Below are positions 1 to 12,439 of a stretch of 64,000 bases of DNA, in pieces. Numbering within the stretch: the stretch's first letter is position 1; the number at the start of each line of letters is the position of its first letter. The notes under the pieces are model-generated. The model had not been told where the DNA came from, ran no database searches, and worked only from the letters and a program-made list of their open reading frames with translations. Origin of the DNA: Ahaetulla prasina (lineage: Eukaryota > Chordata > Lepidosauria > Squamata > Colubridae); the NCBI RefSeq assembly GCF_028640845.1, contig NC_080539.1:101024554-101088553 (forward strand), written 5' to 3'. The position numbers and the translations under genes are program-made.

Positions 1-49
1 AGCAGAGTGATGGCTTTCGGGAAAAAACTGTTCTTGTGTCTAGTTGTTT
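1..49 (-). mobile_element. L3-type (CR1/L2 superfamily) LINE fragment, runs off the window start
   Basis: Nearly identical to the same stretch near 37688-37735 of the LINE copy in VTA1 intron 1. The copy is 5'-truncated at about position 49; its 3' end and microsatellite tail would lie left of the window. Confidence 0.8.
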
Positions 50-619
50 AATAAATTAATTAATTTAATTTTAAATTAAATTACTTTAATTTAAACAATG
101 GTATCATATAGGATAGTGAATCATAGAAATAGAATTTATGTAAATATGAATATCATTTATGGATGATATTGATACTGATAGGCTGTAATGAGTGTAAACT
201 TGTGTTTTGTGTTTAAAATGTTGGAAAATTTAATAAATATATATATTTTTTTTAAAAAGAAAGTTGCAAGTTCCAAGCCTGCAAGCAGGTAAATGGCTGT
301 TTCCAGATGGAGGAAAGAGTGAGAGCTACTATGTGGCGCAGGGTGGGTACACCATAGCGTGATGTAATTGGGAGAGGACACATGGAGCTGCAGGTGGGTG
401 GGTGAGTCATGGAGGATGCATAGGGATGCATGAAATCACTAGGCATGTTAGACATATGCATATAGGTCTGGTGTATAAGAGATATTGTGCAGATTGGGAA
501 GGGGGTGCAAAATATGAGGGGGTGCATGAGAGGCGCTGCATGAGTTTGGGAAAGTACATAGAGAGTATGGGTTGGGGAAAGAGTGTGGGATGCTTCAGTG
601 GCAACCGGGACCTGAGAGC

Positions 620-905
620 AGGAGAGTGTACAGGTATGTGCAGGTATGGGACACTTATCCCAGCAACTTGTGATTTTCCCTGCTGCCCCCTTACTGACTT
701 TCTTGGGGAAACTGGCGGGGAAGGTTGCAAATGACAATCATGTGGTTGTGGGGATCTTGGCAACTGGATGTAAGTGTGAGCAGTTTGCCAAGCACCCAGA
801 TTGCAATCACATGACCACATTGATGCTGGGATGACTGGGACTCCAAGAACTGGCCATGATAACCACCATTCATTCAGCGTTATCGTAACTTTGAACAGTC
901 TTTGA
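620..905. mobile_element. Non-autonomous DNA transposon fragment (family whose ends read GACTACCTGTA)
   Basis: Degenerate stretch with the phrase order of an interspersed squamate repeat also present at 23380-23652 and 16800-17059: 'gaaactggcggggaaggttgc', 'atcacatgacca' and 'gataaccaccattca'. Family assignment is from recall; no clean ends are seen here. Confidence 0.45.
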
Positions 906-1127
906 CTGTTTGTTGATCATAGGCTAAGAAATATTTGCATTTGACATTGAGATATAAATATGAAAAACAGAGAGTCAGTCTTAAAAGGTAGACCAGACAG
1001 GAAATGTGACCAAATGAGCTAATTTTACTTTATTGTAAGGTTACATTAACAAAAATTTGTAAATCTAAAAGCACTTCTTTTCCTTTGTTCCCTTTAAAGC
1101 TCCCAAACTAGGGAGGATCTTCTAAAC

Positions 1128-1262
1128 CAGGGGTCTCCAGCCTTGGTCCCTTTAAGACTTGTGGACTTCAACTCCCAGAGCTCCTCAGCCAACACTGCTG
1201 GCTGAGGGACTCTGGGAATTGAAGTCCACAAGTCTTAAAGGGACCAAGGTTGGAGACCCCTG
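1128..1262. mobile_element. hAT MITE with perfect 8-bp target duplication
   Basis: 135-bp palindromic element with terminal inverted repeats CAGGGGTCTCCA / GGAGACCCCTG. The long arms carry the phrase 'ttgaagtccacaagtctt'. It is flanked by TTCTAAAC at 1120-1127 and 1263-1270. The 8-bp duplication and the CAGGGGT terminus are hAT hallmarks. It is non-coding. Confidence 0.9.
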
Positions 1263-2835
1263 TTCTAAACCACATTCCAGCTACTGGCTGAAGTCCTTTT
1301 ATCTGACTATTCCCTTGATGGTGTCTTGTTCCCCCGTCTCCCACTATCATTTTCATATATCATTACACAGGGATTTGTTTGGGGATGTGCCAGTGCCCAA
1401 TTTATCGTGTTTGCCTTTTTGTACCACATGTCTATGCTAACCAGGTCATATGCAGTTGGCTTTCTGTGTATAATACTATGAATGCAGGTAGTATGTCAGC
1501 TTAGAAATCTAAATATTAAAATTAACAAGATTATAAAAGTCTAAAATATATACATACTAAATATTAAGCTGCTGTTGACCACATGTCTAAATAAAAAAAA
1601 CTATGAAGGTCAGCGATGTAAATTCTGTACAATATGTACAACTCTTAAAAGTTAAGGGACTAGGAGGTGCAAATAGTCAATGGGACATGCATACTTTACA
1701 AACTTCTGTTTGAGGAAAGGTAGGAGGTCTTGATATTATCCATCAATCTATTAGCATCTGAGCAGGAAGGAACATGGGAACAGGAAGAGCTGGAAACACA
1801 GGAGGATAAATAGGATATCATCAGCATCACTGATTTTGGTAAGATAACACACAATTGGAATATTGTCTTGGAAGGCTCCAATCGATTTAAATGGGACAGA
1901 CTCAATAGAAAGAGAAGGGATGTTGCACTGTACATAAAGCAAATGCCTGCACAGATGTTAATGAAATGGAGCATGAAAATCCTGTTGAAAGTGTTTGGGT
2001 AAGAATAAAAGAGAGTCTTTATTAAAGACATTGATAGGTTTGCAGTGTAGTATGGTTTATTTAATACTGGCTTTGCATCATGTGTGAATCTGGGCACTCT
2101 GTGCCTTAGTCCGTCATGCAACCATATTAAAATAAACCCAAATGAGCAACTTATTTGTTTTAACTAAAAATAATGGATAAATAGTTGAAACAGGGATGGA
2201 TGGTTCAGAAATTGCAAAATACAATCTCTACCATTCTTATTTCTACTTCCCAACGCTGCCAAGATTTGTAGTTTGACAGCATCTGGATGATTAATGTTTT
2301 TCAGGCCTGATTTAAAACCATTGTTCTAAGAGATCCTCAAGATGAAATGAGCAGAACTTTATTAGAACAATTGCTTTAGGGTTAGAACATTTCTGCTTCC
2401 CCTACAGGATCAAGGCAGCTAAACCTATTAATTAGTTTCTTAAGAAAGCAGGACTGCAGCTTCATCCAGTGGAAAATGAGATTCCTGTGGGAGAAGGAAG
2501 CTTGGGGTAACATCTTCCTGCTGTGTTCTTAAGTCGGTTCAGAAAAATGATTCTCCCTCTCAGTAGTATAAATGCAAAGCTAATTATAGCAACATATGGA
2601 CATGAGATTAACTTTTATTTTGAATTCATAAAATATAAATTAGTTCCAGTCATTGCCATTACTACATGCAATGGTTTTTACTCCAGATGAGCTAAGAAAT
2701 GGAGGAAACAATTTGGTAGAAAGAATATGGATTTGAAGTCTTTTCCCTATTTGTCCTCTTTATGAAGTTAATGAGCACTGCATGTGTATTTATATGGAAA
2801 AGGTCTCCTACTGTTTGGTGTCCTTCACCTTAACC

Positions 2836-2938
2836 CAGGGGTCCCCAAACTGGCAGCTTTAAGACCAGCTATGCTGGCTGGAGAATTCTGGGAGTTGACA
2901 TCCACAAGTCTTAAAGCTGCCAAGTTTGAAGACCTCTG
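2836..2938. mobile_element. hAT MITE, same family
   Basis: Begins CAGGGGTCC and ends CCTCTG (one substitution). The arms pair around a short loop. Flanks are CCTTAACC (2828-2835) and CTTTAACC (2939-2946), 7 of 8 identical. Confidence 0.85.
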
Positions 2939-2949
2939 CTTTAACCAGT

Positions 2950-4140
2950 TTTAAAGAAGCCTACAGTATTTCAGAGTCATGTCTCAAATGGATTTGGCTT
3001 TCAATTATCTGTCTATCAAGCCCCCTTTTTCATGTTGACTTTTCAAAGGGGAGAGAGAGCCTGTTTCCTATTACTTCCAATGAGTCAGTACATTGAAGGG
3101 AACTGTAATTTAGCTGACACTTAAACAATGACAGTACATCTTCATCTTATTACAGCATTCACATGGCAGAACATAAATAGAGCATCCCAGAGCAACCAGT
3201 AAACAAGGAAGAAGCAAAATCCTGCCTTTTAAGAAGAGTCACAACATGTAGTAGGTAGGAGAAGTCTGAATTACAGTGCTGGGACCTCTTTTTGTGATTA
3301 CTCCTCTTTGTTTGGAAAAATTCTGGACATTATTTATGGACAAAGAACATTTTCACTGTAAATTATATGCTACAGGTAGCCACGAAATGTAATGTTATTG
3401 TATCAACAGTGCCATCAGGGCTCACAAGGAAATGTAATTTGGAGCATTCATGATTTTAACCAGCCAGTTGCACCTTTTCCTGGACTTTCAAAATCTTATG
3501 ACACCATATTTACCACAAAGGAAGTTAATATTAATTAAAGCAGTCATCTCCATGGAAGATTATAAACAAAAACAAAAACCATCTATTACATTGCCCTAGT
3601 CTCAATTAAAAAAAGAGAATGTCTTCTATTTTTGAGGCAATTATTTGAGAGGGGGAAAAAAAAACCCTATTCTTACTTTCAAGTTCCTTCTATTGCACAG
3701 ATGGTACCTTTTATCTGCCTAATATTTGTACTTATAGAATTGTATTCAATGTACTGCTAACGCTTAGGATATTTTTTTGACAGAAATTCATAATTTTCCT
3801 TTGCTGAATTGGAAGAACTATAGAGATAACAATGAAATAGGATGGTTTTAATTATTCTAGCCCTTCCGGGTTCATCTCACAAACTGGGGTTTTAATTCTG
3901 TCAAATTGATATATCACACATGACAAGAAAGCTACTTCTCAAAGTTTACACTTGATGATTGGGTATACAGTCCATGAAATACATATCAAAGAATGAATCT
4001 AGTTGGTTTATCTAAGGAGATTTCCTTCTTGTGCCATTACTGATATGTAATACTAGCTTAATACCTGTGGTCTGCTACAAAACTATGTGATTGGGCTTGA
4101 TAAATCAACAGTTACAGCTTGAAAATTAATGAGTAGTTAT
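2950..4140. other. Intergenic DNA, nothing recognised
   Basis: AT-rich sequence with no ORF of interest, no recognised repeat and no conserved exon. Confidence 0.5.
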
Positions 4141-4147
4141 GATTGGC

Positions 4148-4366
4148 CTCTCCTCTCCCCTTCTCTCCCTCAGCCTTGCCCCACAGAAGCCTATCCTATC
4201 CTATCCCTTTCTCTTCCTCAGCCTTGCCCTACAGACGCCTCTCTTATCCTATCCTCTTCTGTCCCTCAGCCTTGTCCCACAGAAGCCTATCCTATCCAAC
4301 CTACCCTACCCTATCCCCCTTATCTCCCCCAGCCTTGCCTCATAGAAGCCTCCCCTATCCTATCCC
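4148..4366. repeat. Pyrimidine-rich minisatellite with CCTAT blocks
   Basis: Four imperfect units that each contain CAGCCTTG followed by an ACAGAAGCC-like phrase and (TATCC)n. CAGCC starts at about 4171, 4219, 4267 and 4330, spacings of 48, 48 and 63 nt. Confidence 0.8.
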
Positions 4367-4369
4367 CTG

Positions 4370-4681
4370 CTTGCTGCTGTGAAAGTAACACCGAAACTGA
4401 AACTCCTCTCCTCTGCTTGTGTTTGCATTTGGAACAGATTTCTTTTAGGTGGGAAGGGGGAGTAGAACTCCTTAGCATCAGAGGGCTGTTTGGAAAGTGA
4501 AACAGTATTTGCTGTGTGAGCAGGAAGGAGACAGGAAGGAGCCTGGCTGTTCTGTAGTAAAACTGCTTGCTGCTGTGAAAGTAAAACTGAAACTGAAACT
4601 CCTCTCCTCTGCTTGAGTTTTGCATTTGAAACAGATTTATTTTCAGTTGGGAAGGGGGAGTAGAACTCCTTAGAATCAGAG
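4370..4681. repeat. Tandem duplication, about 195-bp period
   Basis: The block beginning CTTGCTGCTGTGAAAGTAA at 4370 is repeated from 4565. Both copies contain GAAACTGAAACTCCTCTCC and end near GGGGGAGTAGAACTCCTTAG. The second copy has several substitutions. Confidence 0.8.
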
Positions 4682-4704
4682 CATGTTAATACTAATATAA
4701 GAAA

Positions 4705-4795
4705 TACTTTTTTTTTCTTTTTTTGTTTGTTTACATTTATACCCCGCCCTTCTCCGAAGACTCAGGGCGGCTTACAGTGTATAAGGCAAGAAATA
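4705..4795 (-). mobile_element. L2-like LINE or SINE 3' end
   Basis: Carries the 3' hairpin seen in other L2-like copies of the window (CCGCCCTTCTCC, then CTCAGGGCGG) next to a T-rich stretch. Only about 90 bp are retained. Confidence 0.7.
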
Positions 4796-4809
4796 CTAAT
4801 GCTCTGATG

Positions 4810-5196
4810 TGTCAGCATTCCAGAAAACCCCTCCTGCAGAAAAGACTCCGAAGCCAACATCTTTCGAAGTTCTTTTACTAGCATACGTAAACTGGCACGG
4901 TTGGATGAAAACCGAAACTGGGGATTTGGGTTCCTCCCTCAGTAATACAAACTCCAAAAAACTCCACCCTCATGACCCCTCTGCCGGTCACGTTTCAATC
5001 CTCAACCGTCCCATGTTGAAGCATCACTCCGGCCACTCTTCCTCCAGATGTGAGCCCAGCCTGACCTTGACCAGCAGAAAAAATGTTGTTATGTCTAATA
5101 GCCCCTTGTACGCCTACCCCCTCTCCTACTTTCCCACACCAGAGAAAGTGGCAGCGTGTGGAAGCCTTCATCCTAGTATGGCTTCCAAAGCTGACA
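4810..5196. mobile_element. Solo LTR with 5-bp target duplication
   Basis: 387 bp bounded by perfect terminal inverted repeats TGTCAGC and GCTGACA. It is flanked on both sides by TGATG (4805-4809 and 5197-5201). A TG...CA structure with a 5-bp duplication fits a Gypsy-type LTR retrotransposon. No internal coding region remains. Orientation is undecided. Confidence 0.75.
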
Positions 5197-5370
5197 TGAT
5201 GCTTATTTTGAAAAATCCTTTCTTAGTGAGCACCTAGAAGCTAAGAGGAACATATGTGGCAAATTTCAAGTTTGTAGGCTTTACGGTTTTGGAGATTTTA
5301 TGATGATATGTGACTGGTATTTCGCTTTTATATATATAGATAGGACAAGAAGAAGTACAGACAGAAGTAT

Positions 5371-5837
5371 TGTTGTGTCCTCCCTCGCCTCCATCCGAAT
5401 GATGGCTTAATTAGCCATCACTATCAGCTCTGGCAGCGGAATAGCCAGCGTCTGCCAAGAGCCTCCGTTATCTTCCACGACGCTGGTGAGTCACCTAGAA
5501 ACAAACTTCAGCTCTTAATCAGTGGATTTGCCTGTTACAAAGAGACACAGCAGCTCTGGCTGCCTTTTATATTCTGTGGGGTGTGGCTCCTTGACTCAGC
5601 ACTTCCTAGGCCAGCCCCACCCTTGCTTCTGTTGTTCCCTCCTCTCCTGCCTACGAAACCAAGCCTGATTGCCGTCAGCTGGGTCTGCAGGCGTGGTGGT
5701 GGGGAAGAGTCAGGGGATGGAGGCCTCGTTATCTCTTCCACCTGGCCTGTTTCTGGCTTCTGGAGCTGAGCCAGGCAAGCCGGTGCTCCAGAGGTAAGTC
5801 CTGACGGCCCTTCCCCCTCAGGGGGGCAGACACAACA
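5371..5837 (-). mobile_element. Probable LTR (solo)
   Basis: 467 bp bounded by TGTTGTGTC and GACACAACA inverted ends. On the minus strand it contains a TATA-like box AATATAAAAGG near 5564-5574, midway through the element, as expected for U3/R. The flanks AGTAT and AGTGG match at only three of five bases, so the target duplication is not secure. Confidence 0.55.
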
Positions 5838-6947
5838 AGTGGGATGGGAAATCCTAAACTCTGAACAGCAAGTGATTGAGAATGAAGCATGGATGCATAT
5901 CTCTTCTCTGACCATGAGCCATCTACACCTGAGGATATCCTAGGGGCTTAATCCAAAAAGCAATAGGAGAAAAAAGTGGGGCTAGCACGTACACTAAATT
6001 TCATTTCATTTATTATTTAAACATATTATTTTTCATATTTTTAATTAGTTTCTTCTCATGACCTCGATGTTTACTATTCACCATTAACTTTTGGAGGGCC
6101 TGTTGTCAAAATGTTCCAGGATTATTCCTACAAAAATCTAAAATGATGCTCTCCTTGGAAGGGGGGAGGGGAGGGAATTGAATTCAACTAAAAGATTTAA
6201 AGGAACATTTTTGTCTCATATAAGCCATCTATAAAATGTGATCATCTTCTCAAGTCTTGTTTTATGTTTCCTCATCAAACAATATTTGTCTGAATTGAAA
6301 ATTGCTAAGGCCTTTTCAATGACAGTAGCCATTATCAACTACTGCCCCCTCCCAAAAAAAACATTAATCTACCCTTGAGATCTTTTAGAATAAATAAATA
6401 CAAATAGTTTATTTTTAATAGTTTCAAATTGAAATGGAGATTTTAGCTAATTGGTCATAGGGCTTTAAGTCCTGCTGAATCAATTCCCCCACCTTGGCCA
6501 GCTCTCAAATGGCAGGGCTCACACTGCAAAAACTCTGCCAACATTCTCAAAATTGAAAACACTGAAGACCCCACTTTGTCGCATTGGCTCTACCACGTGA
6601 TATTTAATTCCAAGCAAATATTCTTTTGCTTTCTTAGGAAAATATCTTATTAAACTATTTGTTCAAAGAAAAGCCCTGCCTCAATAGGATGAGGGTCACC
6701 TTCCACAAGGTTTCTGGATGGAACTCCACTGATGCCACATGGATGGAGAAACACTGGTGTTTCATTGTCCTGATTGCCAAAGAGTAGGTCTGTACTTGGT
6801 TATATTCAGGGTTTTTTTTTCTGTTGCTTTCCACCAGAAGTAGTTCAAGCATCCTTTTGTTTCCTTATTTTCCTGGTTTAGTGAGATTCTTCCAGAATTT
6901 GTAGTCAGGAGGGCCCCACAAGGGCATTATGTTGTTCAATATACTTG

Positions 6948-7286
6948 TAAAAGTAAAGGTTTCCCCTGCCAGTTGTCTCTGACTCTAGGGGGAGATGTTC
7001 ATCTTTGTTTCTTACCTGAGGGAGCCAACATTGTCCAAAGACCTTTCTGTGGTCATGTGGCCAGCATGACAATACACCAAAGTACATGCAACCAGCCTAC
7101 CAAAGTGCTACCTATTTATCTACTCACATCTGCAGTACCTATTTATCTACTCACATTTGAACTGCAAGGTGAACAGGAGCTGGGGCAGGAATGGAAGCTC
7201 ACCCCATTGTGCGGCGCTCAGGTCTCAAACTCAGGCTGTCAGTTTCCAGCTGAGAAGCTTTAACCGCTGAGCCATCGTGCCTCGAA
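6948..7286 (-). mobile_element. tRNA-derived SINE, Sauria/Squam type
   Basis: Read on the minus strand it starts with an A-box-like GGCTCAGCGGTTAAAG, followed further on by a degenerate B box. It ends in the Bov-B-like tail around 'taaaggtttcccc'. The phrases GGTCATGTGGCCAGCATGAC and CGCTGAGCCATCG are shared with the copy at 17757-18112. Confidence 0.85.
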
Positions 7287-7289
7287 TAT

Positions 7290-8849
7290 ACTTCGTAGTC
7301 TCCCTATTCCAAAGGCTAACCAGGTTTGTGAAAGGATGGCTAATTATTTTGCAATTAAATTCTCCAAGTAGCTGTTGAAAGTTGAGCAGATCACTATTCA
7401 TTCATGCACACCCTTGCAGAAAATGTAGTGAAGCCCTGAAAGCAGTCATACAAATCTTCCAGAGGCTACTGCAGCCTCAGTGTTTTGAGGAGGGGCTCTT
7501 TGTACAAGCCTACTGGCTAAAAGCCATATCCATATTGATGGTAGAAAGTAAAGGAACAGACTACAGGGTACTGATTCCATCAGAGAGCTGTTTCATGATC
7601 AGCCAATGAATGCTGTGGTTGAATTAAATATTCTCCTAGTTACATGGATAAATGGCTTCCATATGGTGGAAGGTCTAAAAGGCAACATTGTGCTCTTATG
7701 ATACAAAGCCATTACTCTTTTGGAAACTCTAAAGGAAGACCTAAACTACTATACATTGTCAGAACAAGTTTGGGCAATGAAAATACCAGAAGTTCAGGTA
7801 TGTTTTTTAGAAAGTGTAGAACTCATTAGGAGATAGATTGGAATGCTTCAGGTATACAATAAATTAGTTTTTCATAGTCTGCCAAAGAAAATGTGAGAGT
7901 ATTAAAAAGAAACCCTGACATGGCTTAAAAGAGAAACACCTCCTGTAAATGCAACCGTCTGTGAGTAGGAGCTTCTACAAAGACAGCAAACATTGCAGAC
8001 TTCAGTATTCCCAAGTAAGAGCTTCTATTTCTTTCTTGTGAAATAGTTGAATCACTGGAGAAAAAAATAAAACAAAACACTCTACTTTCTACCAACGCCA
8101 GGAAAATTTGGAGAATGTAGTAATTTTAATTTTTGGAATTTTCAGATATTCCCAAGATTTCTTTGGATGGATACTATATAGATTTCTCCTGGCTTTGCAA
8201 AGCTGAGCAAACTGAAACCTGCATTCATGGATACAGTGGAGAATTCTAAAATGAGAACTTGGAAAGTAGCAACGGGCAAAACATTTAAACCTGATATATT
8301 CTCACCTTGAAAGACTCGCTTGGATTGTTTGGAGGAGGAGAGAAGATGTATTATGAATTTGGAGTGTTTTGCTGTTTGGTTTTAAGCATGTAACAAACAT
8401 TGGCTGGTATCGGTTGTTCTGAGCACTGGGACTGTTGTTTTTTTGGCTTGTGAGTCAGTGCCTTTTTCAATTTTTTTCCCCTAGGCTATCCAGTGCATGT
8501 CTTTGCTGCTAATATTTTATCTAACATTTTATTTTAGAACCAGGAGAATCACTGATAAAAGATATGAAGCAGTTAAGCATGTGCTAAAACAGAAGAAAAC
8601 TACCGGTACTCATATCTTGTACTTGCTATTTTTTAAACAAAATTCTTTGTTCTGGAGAAGTCAAGTGAAAGTATTGGTAAGTTTGCATCAGTGTTTTGCT
8701 TGTTTGATACTGCAAGCAAGTACAGTAGTGCCAATAAAACATTACGGCTGTTCACATATAAAGCGTGCTAATTATGCTCAAATGTAAATACAAAGCGGTG
8801 CGGAATTGATGTGCAAACTCTCATCTCCAGTTGATGTTAAGCTTTAGAA

Positions 8850-8850
<1 letters not shown>
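7290..8850. other. Intergenic DNA, nothing recognised
   Basis: Short ORFs here show no family motifs, and I see no repeat or exon. Confidence 0.5.

Positions 8851-8851
<1 letters not shown>

Positions 8852-8895
<44 letters not shown>
8852..8895. repeat. (CA)22 microsatellite
   Basis: Uninterrupted CA dinucleotide run, 44 bp. Confidence 0.98.
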
Positions 8896-8897
<2 letters not shown>

Positions 8898-9039
8898 GCA
8901 AATCCTTTTTGATTGGGCCAGTTTGTGAAGTGGAGCATTTTGTGCACTCTATATGTATTGTCTTGTTGTGAATATAGTAATTATCTAATGAAGCAACATT
9001 GGCAATTTTATTTTTTTGCAATTGGCAGCCCCTATTTCT

Positions 9040-9650
9040 CCCCTCACTGCCAAAATATGATACACTGCAATAAGAAGGGACCCCATGGCGGCCAGGGCCT
9101 GGGGTTGAGGAGTGACTGAAAAATTAGGCCCTTTGCTGCAGCCACCATCTCTTCATTATGAACCATCTTTTTCCTTTTGCCCCAGCCCTCTGATGAACCA
9201 GGGAAGGCTTGAAGGGGAATCCTCTTCCTGGCCCAAGGTTTGGGCTGAACTACAGGAAGGGAAACCAAACAAAACTTTTGGAAGTCTGCACCACAGCCAA
9301 GGCGGGTCTTGAAAGGCCACCGGTCAACTCCAAGATTTAAACAAAAATCAACTTTATGAAAGCTGCCAAAAGAAGATAAGGTTCTACACACCCAACATAT
9401 AGTTGAAAAGAGGTAAAACACGAAAACCCTAACACAATTCTAGTTACAGCCAAGCAACTCAATTTCCAGCCTTGCCTGAGGTCCTTCTTCCAGAATTCAA
9501 GGCAACAAGCTCAAAAGCCCCCAAATTCCTTTTGCCTTCCAACCTGACGTAGCTCCCTTCATTTTGTTTATTGATTCTCAGGGGTCAGGTGAGTCCTACT
9601 GGGGGAATAGCCAGATTTAAATAGCCAGTTACTCCCCTCTACACACCTTT
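9040..9650 (-). mobile_element. Possible old LTR or other repeat fragment
   Basis: A moderately GC-richer block in AT-rich surroundings. Its minus strand begins TGTGTAGAGGGG and carries TATTTAAA followed by AATAAA. No matching terminal repeat or target duplication was found, so this is weak. Confidence 0.25.
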
Positions 9651-9659
9651 ATTGTATAA

Positions 9660-11760
9660 GTGGAATATTACTCTACAGGAAAATTGACCCATTTTTTTTT
9701 GTTATTTTAGTAAGGAAATTTCATAACTGTATCTAATTGAAATAAGCAATAAAAGGATTACAGGGGGAAAAGCAGCTAATCTGTTGGCTGACAAACCAGG
9801 GTGTTTACTTGAAGAAACTGATAAAAATGGATTTCCTCTGTTGAAAAGCAGGGGTGGGATCATTTTTAATAGCAAATTCTAAACCAACCAGATTTTTCAG
9901 CAGTGGCAGCACAGCTGTACTTCCATTGTATCCTACTTAGGTTTTAAAATGTTCATCTTGAACCAGTTCAAAACAAAATTTATTTCGTGCATACTTCCTC
10001 CTGAAAGCTCCTTATGCTGTCCAGGCAAAGCAAATAAGAAAAAGTGTAATGCAAGTCTTAGAAACATTCGTTTTTGCTGTAGTCACACTGTAACAAGAAC
10101 AATAATATAGCTTGAAGGGATATGTGCTATTTTATGAAATGAATGCCTTAAAGATTAATTAGGCAATACATGCTGAAAATCTTGCTGAATGAATAGAAAA
10201 TTGTCCAGCTTCCATAAGGAGTCATTGACTTTCCTTATCCGGAGCTCTCTGCTTCTAAAGCTGCTTTGAAATATTTCTGAATCAGAAATCTGGCTTGTGT
10301 ATGGTGTATATGATTCAACTAGTCTCAGTAGAATTGGAAAGTTTAATTGAAATACCTGAATACAAGCAGACTAACATAGAGGAACCATGCTATTGCCCAT
10401 TTCCAAAGTTCATCACGTCCGGAAGTTTAAAATACACGATTTATATATGGAATCCACTAGGATTTTAAAGTGATATAAAAAAGTTATGTTGAAATCATGT
10501 AGATCAATTGAATGCGCATAAATCCTCAAACCCACATTTGCATTATTTTAAAATGTGTAACTAAATGACCTTAAGAGCAGCAGACTTGAAATGTCTGGAT
10601 ACTGATTTCCAATAATTTTGAATTCCATTGCAAATAACAGAAGTGTCAATATTTAACAATGCTTTTTTTAAATCTCTGAAAAGCAAGCATTCAAAGAAGC
10701 CCAGTGAGAAACACATATCAAGTTATTTTAATGTAGCTCTTGAAACCAAAAGACATAATTTTATTGCTATTACATGGGCTTTTCTTTTTAACGTGCATGC
10801 ACATAGTATGTACTTCTGTACAAGGCAGTTTGGTAACAAAGGAAAGGATCACAGTATTTGCATTTAGCATGTAGTGAGAAAATTTAACAGGAGTGCACTA
10901 AATGTTTTACTGAACAAAAGAGTTCAGTGAAGAAAACAGTTTTTTGTCAAATATAGCACCCGGAATGCAAGTAATGGCCAAGTTTTGTTTTAAGCTTTTA
11001 CTTAAAAGTAAAACAAAAGTTTTACTTTTGGATTTGGACATCATTACTCAAACAGTAGAATGTGTTCCTCATTCCATTAATTTATACAGGAAAAGTTAGG
11101 AAAGTCAATGATTCAAACTCCGAAATAAAAATTGAATTTGAGCTCTGAGTCAAAACAAGAGAGAAGAGTTCTGCAACATTCAAAGGTAAATCACCATTTT
11201 TCAATTTGCCAAACTTGGGACCTAAAATAAATCTTGATATCTGAAAGACTATACCTTAGCTTAATATTGAACAACTTTTGTTCATTATTATTTGTAGAAC
11301 AAATGTTTTTGACATTTAAACAGTTTCTTCCACCTCCATCCAATTGAGTTGGTGATGCACACTGTAAGGCAGAACTAAACTATTGTTTAAAAAAGAAAAG
11401 CTGAGACAAAAAAGGGAGGCATATCATATTTTGTACAAAATATCCATTTAAACTAAATTTATTAACAAAAGCATATTTAATACTAAAATATTTTTATTTG
11501 TTAAAACATTTATGGATTTTAACATTAATAATTCAAACACATACTTAAAGGTTCCATAATATTTTAATAGTCTACAGTACAGCAGGAGTTGAACATTTTT
11601 ATTTTTTAAATGATGGCAATAAATATTAAATTCCAGGTATTTCTAATTTTGGTTATTTTCTTAGTGTTAGAATGCTTTTGAAGTTCAAGATATCTAGAGC
11701 TAGGCTTTACATTTTGGATGTATATTTCCTTTATCCTCAAAACTGAAATGAACCACACAA
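9660..11760. other. Downstream flank of VTA1, nothing recognised
   Basis: AT-rich sequence without repeats or exons that I can recognise. The more distal part could belong to a long VTA1 3' UTR isoform. No exon of ADGRG6, the downstream neighbour in mammals, was seen. Confidence 0.4.
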
Positions 11761-11769
11761 TGAAAAAAA

Positions 11770-12293
11770 AACCAAACACACCAAATTATATTGCTTTAAT
11801 GAGTACTGGAACCAGGAAATGTTACAATGGCTTTCCAGCAATATCAGTAAAGCTAACTATACATTTCTAACTTAATTTGAAAGTTTGTGAAAAAAATCAT
11901 TTCTGCCTTATTTGCTGCATTGGTTTTACTATATAGTGTCCCCTCCCCACCCCCAAATGGTTGCATTTCAAAAAAATCTTCTCTTATAACAAATTCCAAA
12001 CAAATATGCCATCAGAAAGCATTTTCCTCCTTTCCCTATCCTATCTTGTAAAAAGGACAGCACAGCCATGGGGACATTTTATAGTTTTGGGCAAGGAGTG
12101 CCACAATTGGTGTGCTGAAGGTCCCCAGATAGTTCTTATTCCTCTGTCAGAAAGAATGAGACAGACATAGAGGCTGTATTCTTATCACAGAAATCAAAAG
12201 CTTTTGTGCAAATGCATTTTCCTGACAAGAGTTAAGAGTAACCGCCTGTTAAGTTTTTTTAGGTACAAGTGATGAAGCCAGCAGACAAAGGCA
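11770..12293 (-). other. VTA1: Probable VTA1 3' UTR
   Basis: Single-copy-looking sequence directly after the stop codon. The first plausible polyadenylation hexamer on the minus strand is ATTAAA, at 11795-11800. A further TTTATT (AATAAA on the minus strand) occurs near 11597, so the UTR could be longer. This is inferred, with no transcript evidence. Confidence 0.4.
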
Positions 12294-12439
12294 TCATTCT
12301 CTGCCTGTTGTCAGTAACTTGAGGGCTTTCTGTAGATTCTGCACAGCAGTGCTCACATCTTCATACTGCAAAGCACTGCCAGCAAATTTGCAGTATTTCT
12401 GAGCCCTGGCAAAATCTTCAGGAGTCAAACGAATTTCCC
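12294..12439 (-). CDS. VTA1: VTA1 coding exon 8 and stop
   Basis: 146 nt encoding the rest of Gly256 and [20 protein letters not shown], then [27 protein letters not shown] and TGA. This is the conserved C-terminal domain, a pair of helices that dimerise and contact the VPS4 beta domain (family knowledge). The acceptor is TTTTCATAG. Confidence 0.97.

Noticed and set aside
252..820. Overlapping ORFs of 110-161 aa on both strands
   Set aside because: Several frames are open at once in a decayed transposon region. The translations are His/Ser/Pro-rich without recognisable domains.
4129..4500. Repetitive Pro/Ser/Leu ORFs in three plus-strand frames
   Set aside because: They are translations of the CCTAT-type minisatellite. 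A repeat unit divisible by three in parts keeps several frames open.
5535..5915. 126-aa minus-strand ORF
   Set aside because: It lies almost wholly inside the LTR-like element 5371-5837, has a low-complexity Pro/Ser-rich translation and no family motif.
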